Below, piece after piece: positions 31,101-42,630 of a stretch of 64,000 nucleotides of DNA (within the stretch, counting starts at the first letter, position 1; every line of letters begins with the position of its first letter). The notes below the pieces were generated by a model. It ran no database searches, was not told the origin of the DNA, and worked only from the letters and a program-made list of their open reading frames with translations. This DNA comes from Brasenia schreberi (Eukaryota; Streptophyta; Magnoliopsida; Nymphaeales; Cabombaceae): assembly GCA_036023115.1 (NCBI GenBank), contig JAYKKT010000080.1, forward strand, positions 9,437,501 through 9,501,500, given 5' to 3'. The position numbers and the translations under genes are program-made.

Positions 31101-34100
31101 TTTACTTGCATGCTTGACCAGTAGAAGCTAACAATCTTGTTCAACCATGAAATTCAACTAGTTGTTTGAGAGAGTTTAACTAAATACTTATTGCTTACTA
31201 ATTCCAAAGGTTCAGTTGGACTAATTGATCATCAGAAAGGAAGAACAAATATTCTATTATTTGGTGGATACAAAGAAGATGTAAAAAAGAAAAGAAAGTT
31301 AATGCAAAGTGAGTTTAAAAGTTTTAAAAGAGCAACTGAAAAAATCATTTAATGTAGTTGGAAGGAAGGAGATTGATAGAAAGCTTGAAAGATTTTTCTT
31401 CTCAATTTCACTTCCTTTTAATGCAACAAGAAATTCATATTGGAAAGATCTTGTCACTGCCTAATTATAATTTACATGATTATGTTCCTCCAAATTCTGA
31501 AAATTTGTGAACCATGATTCTTAAAGAAGAAAAAGCCACTGTTGAAAGGCTTTTAGAACATAAGAAGTTTTTATAAGAAACTAATGGTGTTTCTATTGTT
31601 TATGATGGATGGAGTGATATTCAAAGGCATCCGCTCATTAATTTTATTGCTTATTCAATTAGTGGTCCTATATTTTTGAAGTTTGTTAATGCATATGAAG
31701 AAATTAAAACTACAGACTACTTAAAAGATTTGTTCGTAGAAGTTATTAAGATTGTTGGACCATATAATGTTGTACAAATAATCACTGATAATGCATCTAA
31801 TTATAAAAGTCCAGGATTAAGTTTAAAAGGTGATTATTCACACATTTTTTGAACACCCAGTGTAGCTCACAGTTTAAATTTTACTCTTTCTCATATATGT
31901 AAGCCATCATAAGATAAGGATAATCCTCGTGCATATAAATTGTGTTCATGGATTGAAGATATGACAATAGATTGTATAAAGATAAAGAATTTTGTAATGA
32001 ATCACCATTTAGTTAGTCATATTCAATAAACATTTTTTATTTAAAGTTGTTGAAGGTTGCAGACATGTTTTGCTTCTTTGATTGTGATGGTAAAAAGTTT
32101 CAAGACAATCAAGATATTATTGATTCAGATAGTTACTGATCCGAGTTGAGATTTATATTATGGTACCAAGGTTTAAGATCAAGCAAGAGCCCAAGCAGTG
32201 AAAGTTATTTATTCTTAATGATTTATGGTAGAACAAGGTATCATATTTTCTTGAATTCATAGAGCCTATTTAGGAGATGTTGAGAGAAATTGATAAAGAT
32301 GAACCGATGTTTCATAAAGCTTATGCAATATGAGATACCATGAGTCAATAATTTTGATGCATAAGGAAAAAGAACGATATGAGACATCATCGTCTTTATT
32401 GTTATTTATTTGAATATATTGCAGTGAAAGAGTATCAAAATATTGGGATAAAAATCCGAAGGAATATGATTTAGATAACAATCAAGATTTGCATACCCTT
32501 AATATGGAACTCACTGAAAGATCTATGATTTCTGAGGTACATGTTTATTTTATTTATCAAACATTAAGATTTCCTTTTCATCTCGACTTATGTTTATAAT
32601 TATGATAAAATTAGTAGTTGTTTACTTATTTTGCTTTAATATAAAGTTGTGCACTTACTATTGTCATATACTTATTTTAATTAATGTATCACTTGCTCTA
32701 GTTTGAATATTATATACCTTAGTCATGTCTCCGCACCCAATATTTTTGAAATTTGCTGTATCCCGCACCCGTGTGACATAACCTTTGGTTTGATTATAGA
32801 AATTAGGTTTTTTTACTTGTAAAATGGTAGCAATAAGATTTTTCTTTGAGGTTAAAAGGTTTCATAAGATACTAATCTTTGTGGGGGCCTTGGAATTCTA
32901 GGAGGTAGTCTAGCATTTTCTTGTTCTCATAGCTCTATAATATCACAAGACTCATTGTTTTCTCTTATTTCTATAACTGTGTGTTCATCTTGCCTTAAAT
33001 CAATGGTTTCTTCTCTATCACTATCTTCATTCTCACTATCTTCTAAGTTTGTAAGGCCATTTAGAAAGGTATATTTTTCTTTATCTTCAATATTAAAGTC
33101 ATAATAGTAGTTATCTTCTAAAAATTTCACATCTCTTGACACTTAAAGTTTATCTTTTTTTTTATCAAAACACCTATAACCTTTTTTGTCAATCTCGTAA
33201 CCTAGAAAGACATACTCAATAGCTCTAGGAGATAATTTATCATTCTTATATGTATAAACAAAACATTTACAACCAAAAACTCTTTATCTTTCATAATATG
33301 AAACAAGTCTAAATAATTTTTCAAAAGGAGATACATTGTCAAGTTGAGAAGAAGGCATTCTATTTATTAGATAACCAGCCGTAAGGATAGTTTTCACCCA
33401 TTAGAATTTTGAAACATTACTATCAATCAAGAGAGTTCTATTGGTTTCTATAATATGTCTATGTTTGCGTTCGGTTAAGCCATTTTGTTGTAGGGAGTTT
33501 TGTGTAAGATTTTTTATATAAAATTCCATGTGTTTTTAGATAATTTTGAAATTATTTTGACATGTACTCACCACCGAAATCCGATCTTAAAATTTTAAGA
33601 GTAGTGTCAAATTGATTTTTAATCGTGTTCCTTCTTGAGATATCTACGACGTTCTGTTCACCATCTGACGCTAACAACATCTTGAAGATATGTGAGAATT
33701 AAAAGTTTTCATATGTGAGAATTAAAAGTTTTCACAGCTGACCCTTGAGTTATACCAATGAGGGCCCCATATCATGAGAATCTTTTTTTTGTTTTCCAGC
33801 CAAAAAGGAGTTAATTTGCTCCAAGGAATTTATTTTTGATATCCTACTTGTGGATAAGTCCATAAGCCAACTTTCTTCCACTCACCAACTTCCTGGGCGC
33901 TATGACACTAACTTTATGCCAACTCCAAACTTGTCCAGGAGAAGAAAACTTGATACTATAATTTTAAGGTGAAAGGCTGCACCTATGAAAGATACTTATG
34001 TTTAAAGAGCCCAAAACAAGAAGAGGAGAGTTGCCAACATTTGCTCTATCATATCAGCCAGCCCCCCTAAAAGACCACCCACTAGAAATTACAGAGGTAT

Positions 34101-37100
34101 GACCACTTCACAGATAGTTTTAACACCCTCCTCATCATGCTAGAGGAAATACTCAAAGCACAATGAAATGAATAAATTAGAACTGCAAGGTAGTTATCAC
34201 ACGTTAAGTTGGACCATATCTCACGGAACCCAAGATACAACATCAGTTTCTGCAAAACTTGCGAGCCTATTCTGCTGTTGGGATTGTGAAACTCTTCTTA
34301 AAGAAAAGAGTTACATGACCATGATTCAATCTATCATAGGAGCCACAATGACATACTAAACATTATACCTGATTGATATAACTCATGGGACAGATGCTAC
34401 ACGATAATCTTATGAGTTGAGGTTTTTCATCAAGTAATTGAGTTAATTGTTGTACGGATGTTGAGAGGAAGAGTTCATGCAGTGTTAGGGCCTTCTTTAG
34501 GTTTGCATTCTTCCACCCTTTTGCTCAAGGAAAACGTGACTGTGGCACATCTGGCTTCCCATTCCACATCAAGAGAGCAAGGAACAACAGGGTCTTTATG
34601 GACTGTGAGAGGCACATCAACAGTGAGAGGGGGGTTTAAGACTCAAGTCAGAGATAGACACCGCTTCTTCAGTTTTACTTGTTTTTCTATGATGTGTTTT
34701 GTGATACCTCCCCTGGGCTGTCCTTTTACCCTACCTAGAAACTAATTGAAAGAATAGAGTTACTATAGTATTGAAAGACCCCCCCTCACAATCAAACTTA
34801 CGCAGCTGACCTTTTTTTAATATATTAATCACATTCAGTAGTGAACACACAATGACCTAATTAAAAATGTATTCCCATAGTAAGTACAAGGTCAGTGGAA
34901 TTTCTCCAACTCTGCATCGCAAACATGATATCAAGCAAGAAAATCCCTTTTCTATGCCTATAGCAATAAAGACCATGAAACTTTAGAGTTCAATTACAAC
35001 TGAAGAACCGACGCAGATAAACAACCACAGAAATGAAGAAAAAGCAGTTCTGTGTGCAAGATGCCCAATGTGCTAGCTCAACAATACAAAAGAAGCAGAA
35101 TAAGGTATGTAATCTGATAGAAAACAGGCATGCCTCCAAATAAAATGGGAATTTAGAGAACTCCCTTTCCAATTTTACATGGAAAAACATCTGGGAGAAT
35201 GAAGAGAATCGGGAAGACTCTGATCCGAGAATGTTAACTTTCATGATACTATTGGATTTAGCAGCCATCAGTGAACAGAAAACGAGTTCAACTATCCCAG
35301 AATAGTTATGAAACAACTGAAACTCTACCTGATTATTTAGACTTTGAACAATGAGACTGATTGTTCAAATCTATAAAAAAATGAAGAGGTGACAGACAGC
35401 AGTACGGATAAGAAACTATGCAATCTAGCACAGTTAACATCCATGAGTTGTTCCATGAGTAAAATCCAAGACAACCCAGTTACAGGCCTACATTAGTAGC
35501 CAGATATACAGGTGATCATGATGACAGCACTGCATAAAATTAGCGATGCATAGAAGTTTTACATAAAACCTATTACAGATTTTTAACAACTTACTAGGTG
35601 GCCAGGTGACATTAACTTAGCTTGGATATGCCAAGAAATATATCAGCAAAATGCATGACCCAACATTTGACATGGTACAGAAGTTAACCGGTGAATCATC
35701 TAAGAAACAAGCATGTGTATGTATGTGCGTGAAACGTGTCCATGTCATGAGTGTAATGAAGACGATGCTTCAATGTAGCAGCGGAAGATTGGTGAATATA
35801 ACCTCAAAATATCACACATAAAAGCTTTAGAAAAAGGCTATAATAAAGCATATACAACAAAGGCACAATATACCGAAAATAAATATTATTTAGCCACAAA
35901 ATGCTTGAAAAAGTATATACATGAGTGAGGTATTTTTGAAAGATAACAAGAGGGAGTGAGAGAGAATACATGAGAAGAGAAGAAGAAGAGAGGGAAAGGG
36001 GTCACAGCCAGCCCCCAACGGCTAGTTGTGTAGCTGTTGGGGGACTGGTGAACATTGGGCCCCCAATGGCTAAGGGTCCCGACATCCCGACTAGCCAGGG
36101 TCGGGCCCAAACGGCCTATTTTCTAACACCCCCCTTAAACTGAGGGCTCCATGACCTGAAGTTTGCCAATCAAAAACTGAAATTGAGGAAAAGTAATGAC
36201 TTTGTGAACACATATATCTGCAAGCTAATACTCTGATTTTATAAACTATAATATTAAATTGTCTTATAGATGCTCTTCACAAACGTAGCAACAGTACATC
36301 TTGATATGCTTCATATGTTCATCAAAGGCATTATTGTTCGTAATATACAAAGCATTTTTGTTGTCACAATACATGATTGGAGGAACTTCTAATTGCATGC
36401 CCAAATCCTGAAATAGTTGTCGCACACAAGTTAGTTTGGTGGTTATGTTGGTCATTACATGTACTCAACTTCGGTGGAGGAAAGAGACACATTTTGTTGC
36501 TTTTTATATTTTCATGAGATGAGAGAGTGACTAAAGAAAATGCAGTAGCTGATAATAGAGTGTCTGTCATTCACATCACCAATCCAATCAGCATTAATAT
36601 ATGCAATCAACTGAGATAAAGAGATAGATGATAGAAATATTCTCTTGGTTGAGGTTTGTCGAATATAATGAACAATCCTCATATGCACTAAGGTAGGTGC
36701 ATGTTGAAACTGACTTCCAGTATGAAGGACATGAGCAATATCTGGTCGTGTTATGATAAGATAAGTGAGTGCCCCAACCATCTGTCTGTAAGGTGTGGGT
36801 TCACTCAAAAGTTCGTCATCAATAAGTCGCATCTTCTAATTGATTACAAGTGTTTCAACAACTTTGTCATCGGTAATTCCTGATCTAAGAAAAATATCAT
36901 TATTAAATTTAGTTTGTGATCAAAAGAAACCTCTATCATCGAGAGTTGCGTCAATGCCAAGAAAATAAGAAAGTTAGCCAAGATCTTCATTTCAAACGTC
37001 TTACCAAGATCTTGCTTGGTTTGCTAAATACCGAAATTATGACTACTTATAATAATCAAATCATCGACATTTCTTATAAACAAAGTTGTATCAGTATAAC

Positions 37101-40100
37101 AGGTAGTAAAACCATACAATGTCATGAATTCAGTGATTTTATTAAACCAAGCTTTAGGAGCTTATTTGAGACCATACAAAGCTTTTTTGAACTTTAAGAC
37201 TTGGTTTCTAAGAAGATTGAGACCCTTCAATTCCATATATACTTCTTCCTTCAACCAACCATTCAAAAAGTCATTTTTAACATCTACCTGATAGATATTC
37301 CAATGATAAATTACACACATAGCTATAAGTGTTCTAACAGTTGTCATTCTACCTAGAGGAGCAAAGGTTTCTTCATAATCAATTACACACTCTTATGAGT
37401 AACCTTTGTCAACTAATCTAGCTTATAGCAATCTAATGAACCATCGCCATTAATCTTAATTTTATAAACCCACCGATAACCTATAGTCTTTTTGTTTGGT
37501 AGTATAGAGACAACATGCCAAGTTTTGACGCTATGTAAAGCATCCAACTCTTCGTTCATGGCATGAATCTCGTCTTGTGATGACTGAGCTTTCTTAAAGG
37601 TTCTAGTTTCCTTTATAACTAAAATATTAGTTATTATAGCTAAAATATTAGTTACGAAGACTCTCTGCCTTCGTGAAAAGCTATCATAAGAGACAAACCT
37701 TTTAGGAGGTCTAGAATCATGGTTTGACCTTCTAGTAACTGGCAAAGTTATCCTACTATAATATTGAACAAAAGGTGTAACACAATGTCTTAAAGTCATG
37801 TGTTCATCAAGATCATTTTCTTCATGAATCACATCTTCACCTAAAATATCATTAAGAAGGAATAGGAAGAGTTATCAACAGAAGTAGCATCATCCATGCC
37901 TTTAAAAACATATTCATTTTCAAAAACTTACATCTCGCGATACATAAAGTTTATCATTTTTACAATCATAACACCTATACCTTTTTTTATTTATTCAATA
38001 TCCTAGAAAAACACATTATAGCACAAGAGGATAGTTTATCATCTTTGTCAGTGTAAACAAAATATTTACATCCAAAAGTAAATAGTTTATAATAGTTGGG
38101 AGAAACTTTAAAGAGTTTTTCTATAAGAGACAAGTTTTATAAAACCGAAGAGGGCATCCCATTAATTAAATAAACTGCAGTCATAATAGCTTCTACCTAA
38201 AAATTCTTAGGAACACCACTTGATAAAAGCAAAATTCTTTTGATTTTCAAAATATATTGATGTTTACGTTCCGAAATATCATTTTGTTAAGAAATCTTAG
38301 TGCAAGAGGTTTGATGTATGATTCCAAATGTATTGAGATGGTTTTTAAATTCTTTTAACATAAACTTCACTCCTTAATCAGATCTAAACATCTTGATTTT
38401 GAAATCAAATTGATTTTTTACAAGATTATGAAAGATAACAAAATTTTGAAAGACATCAGATTTTGCTTTTAAAAGATATACCCATGTATACCTAGTAAAA
38501 TTATATATGAAAATAACATAGTAGGTAATGCTCCTTTAGACAAAACAGGTGTTGGTCCCCATATATCCGAATGAACTATTTTGAAGGGTCTTGTGGTAAC
38601 TGTTAACTTAACAGTGCAGGCCGGGCCACTAGGGCACGGCCCATGGTTAGGTCCTGGATGGCAAGGGCCCATCAGGCCCTGGCCATCCAGGTAACCGCTG
38701 GGGAGCAGGGCTCCCCAACGGCTACTTATTATAGTCATTACTGTGCATTGGGCTCAATGCACAGTAACTCCCTTCTTCTCCCTATTCTCTTTCATTGTAA
38801 TTTATGCTCTATAAATAGAGCTTCAATGCATATCAATAAACATGTTGTCTTGCACAACCTTTGTTTGTGATTTGACTTCGTTATTTAGATTCTTGTTAGC
38901 TCCTAGTGTGTTCTTTACGTGTGACATCCATATGCGGATGTTTTGAGATCTTGGTGATTTTACGAATTGTAACGTTGGCAATTCAACCCTCGATTATCAA
39001 CAATTGTTTACAGTAACATGCGTTTTGTTTTAAAATGAAAGATGTTGCATTTTACCAAGAACAAAAACTTTCCATGAAAATCTTTCTTAGTCTTTATTCT
39101 AAGAGGACATTGATACAATTTTTTAGCATTAAGATATCCTAGTCTCTTGTGTCATAGAAGAACATCATTTGACAAAATATTAACATATCATATACTATGC
39201 AAATAGTCTATAATGTAAAGTTCGCTCTCTCTATGACCACGACCAATCACCCTCTTCGAGAGAGGGTCTTGTACGATACATCTATGGATGAAAAAATTAC
39301 AACACGATCCTTATCTGAAATTTGAGATACACAGAGTAAATTTAAATTTAATTTTGGAACAAGATTAATTTTAGAGACTTCACAGTTTTTGTTTTACAAA
39401 TTACCAATTATATCTACATCTAATTTTGTTTCATCCGCAATGTAAACACATGATAAAGATTTTTTAACACATAAATTTAAAATTCTTTCACTAGAAGTCA
39501 TATGAAATGAAGCACCCGAATCAATAATTCAAGAGGTCATACCTTGAATTTCATTTGTTGAAGAACAACAATCCGTACCAACTGTTGCTTTTTCCTTCAT
39601 TTGACCTTCAAGTTTCTTCACTTTTCTTAAGTGCAAGGATAGAAGATGAAGTTTGTTATTCTACTAAAGTCACCTTCTTTTTTAACTTAGGATAATTTGG
39701 GCTTATGTGTTTGACTTCTCTATAATGATGGCAAATGACATATTTTCTTTCTTCGCTTGATCCTTAGTTTTTGAAATGAGGAGGACGATAAACCTTCACA
39801 TTTGCTTTAAGTTTAGATGTGGCTCGTACGATATCTCTTTGAAACATAGCTTAATTCATTCTTGTTTCTGCCATTTGAAGAACTGTAAATACCTCTTCTT
39901 TGATAGGAAACGGCTTTCAATGAATAAGAGATAACCTAACTCCTTCAAATTCTTTTCGGATACTTCATAAAAATTAATATACAAAATCTTCATTGTCTTC
40001 CCATTGTCTCTCATTAAGACATTATGTACATTTATTTCTATAACCATATAATTGATTCCAAATATTGAAATATTCACCAAAAAAGCGTTTACCCATTTAT

Positions 40101-42593
40101 CTCCTTATCTAAGGGATAATGTCATTCTATAAGCAACATCACTTTGAACAACAACAACAACTAAGCCTTTTCCCATACTAGACGGAGTCGGCTAGCAACA
40201 TCACTTTGAACATGGGAGTTTTTTAAATATTACCATGCTTCTTCGGCATTAGTGAAGTCGGACAAGGTAGCCCTATTGTACTCATTTACATTGTTCATGG
40301 GCATCCATAGGATAGTTCGATGGCATCCTTCATATTCTTTCTTTTACTGAAGTGTGGCATTAATGGAGGGTTCTACCTTCGAACCACTTATATTGCCCAT
40401 AATTTTTTAGAATATAGATAAATTTCTATAGTTTGAACCCATTTTTGTAGTTTGAAGGCGTTAAACGAAAATTAATCACTCGTTTCTCATCCATATTTCA
40501 AGAAAAAAATAATTATAAAGAGGTAAACTTGCAATGAAATCAAAAGCACTATCAACATGCTTATCAAGACAACAAACGATGTTCCCACGATCGAGAATGA
40601 CTCTGATACCATGTAATGAAGATGATACTTCAATATACCAGTGAAAGATCGATGAATATCACCTCAAAATATCACACACAAAAGCTTTAGAAAAAGTTAT
40701 AATAAAGTGTATGCAATAAAGGTACAATATAATTAAAATGAATATTATTTAGTCACAAAAGAATTGAAAAAGTATATACATGAGTGAGGTATTTATAGAA
40801 GATAACAAGAGAAAGTGAGAGAGAGAGAATACATGAGAAGAGAAGAAGAAGAGAGGGGAGGGGCTGGTCACAGCTAGCCCCCAACGGCTACATAACTAGT
40901 CGTTGGGGGCCTGGTGACCGTTGGGTCCCCAACGGCTAGGGGGCCTGCGGACCCTGGCCCTGACAACCCAACTAGCCAGGGCTTGTTAGGGTCGGGCCCG
41001 AGCGGCCCATTTTCTAGCAATGAGGTGGGTGTTTTTGAAGAGTTATGTAATAATGTGTTATGGGATTTATGAAAACCACCTAGGATTCTATTAAATCAAA
41101 ACATATGCTTACTCATTTGAATTCTTATTGACAAGTCCCAGTGGACTACCCAAGTCACTGGCTTTTGGCAGTTGTTAGAGAAGGCCACAAACCTAGTGAG
41201 CTTACAAACAAGCTAGCATAGCTAACTATCATTAGAAAAGAAAATAAATAACGTCTCTATAAGTCACTATGTCCATCTTTGCAATGTTATAAAAATTGTA
41301 TCATATCGTACGGCACGATACGATTTTATCGTGTAACATATGAGTATACAATATGATATAGGCACACGTATCATAATAAGCGATTTATCGTACTATATCA
41401 AGGTTTTATAGATTTTGTGATTCTTAACCTTTAAAAAGCCTTTTCTTCTTGTTGATTATCCATTATCTTCTTAATGACTTTTGATCGAGTCGAACCGGTA
41501 TGTAAATATTTTGGCTTGTGAATAAGTGCATGTTTTACAATTAAGTAAAGCATAGTAGTATTTCTCGTATGAAACACCACCTTGCAAGAATTGCTTGTTC
41601 TTGGGTTTTCGAAGTAGTGAAGTTCGAAATTGAGCAGGTATTAAAGGCTTAGAAGGATAAGAAGAGAATAAGGATGAGAGAGTGCAGAGATAGGTGGTTG
41701 GGATATGTCTCAACTATTTGAAGATGCTTCTCAAGGGATATATGGTGATGAATTTCATTGTATAGTAGAGATAGAAGAAAAGACTACTGAAAAGGAGAGG
41801 AGAAGGCGAGAAAAGGAAAAGAGTGTAGATTATGGTGATAGTAGTAGTAGAGTCCCTACTTATCATGCTTTGAGGGGTATATTACTATAGAAATGGATTG
41901 ATATTGTTAATGCATGGAGTTCTGAATTTACGGAGTCGTAGAATGTCACGGGATATTATATTATGGTTGATGGTTGGACAAATGGTTGGCGTAGGTCTTT
42001 GGTGAACTTTCTGAAGGGGACAATATTTTTGAAATCATATGACTTATCTCATATTGATAAAACTACAGATAAGTTACTTCCTATTTTTTAGGATATAGGT
42101 GTTTCAGATGTTTTTTAATTCATTAATGATAATATTATAAATTTTAGAGCAATTGATAAGATGCTTGAGGCGAACCATCTATCTTTAGTATGGACTTCAT
42201 GTGTTGCACATTGCATAGACTTAATGCTTGAAGATTTGAGTGAATGGATGAAATAAGAAGAACTATAGATGCATGCAGAAATGTCACAAAGTTTATTTAT
42301 AATCATTCTTCTGTATTACATTTTATGTGAATCCATACAGGGGGAAGGGAATTGATTAGGCCTTCATTAACAAGATTTGCTACGAATGTCATTCCTGTAT
42401 AAAGTCTGGTCATAAAAAGAATGCATTAAAAAAAATATTTGCATAGGGCTCTATTAGTTGGTCCATAAAGAGAGGGATTGTTGTAGCAAATGTTGTTTTT
42501 AATGTTGGTTTTTGGAAAAATTGCATGAAATTTTGAGCATGAATGTACCTTTAGTTAAGGTAATGAGGATGGTGAACAGTGAAGATAGGCATG

Positions 42594-42630
<37 letters not shown>

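Larger units (their letters stand above)
30688..32780 (+). mobile_element. hAT transposon 1 (2,093 bp) in copia 3
   Basis: Bounded by an 8-bp duplication. The ends CCTATGTCACAC and GTGTGACATA form a 10-bp inverted repeat (TATGTCACAC). It carries a decayed DUF659-type transposase on the plus strand and a subterminal minisatellite at its left end. Confidence 0.88.
28886..33650 (-). mobile_element. Copia element 3, 5'-truncated, interrupted by hAT 1
   Basis: In minus orientation: 3' LTR 28886-29203, polypurine tract, RNase H, reverse transcriptase, linker and integrase C-terminal half. Near 33640, inside the integrase core, homology stops and intron-like sequence begins. Gag, protease and 5' LTR are absent, so this copy was truncated by deletion. 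hAT 1 sits at 30688-32780 between the linker and reverse transcriptase. Confidence 0.8.
35752..41019 (-). mobile_element. Copia element 4, both LTRs, with 5-bp target-site duplication
   Basis: 5,268 bp. Left (3') LTR 35752-36128, right (5') LTR 40612-41019, flanked by ATGAG at 35747-35751 and 41020-41024. The primer site abuts the right LTR and a polypurine tract the left LTR. Internal genes are in the same orientation as the host gene, all broken. A solo LTR (38601-39012) and a 43-bp LINE tail (40151-40193) are inserted within it. The two LTRs differ visibly by substitutions and indels, so the insertion is old. Confidence 0.93.

Noticed and set aside
34458..34745. 95-codon plus-strand frame within the intron
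   Set aside because: No family recognised and no splice or promoter context.
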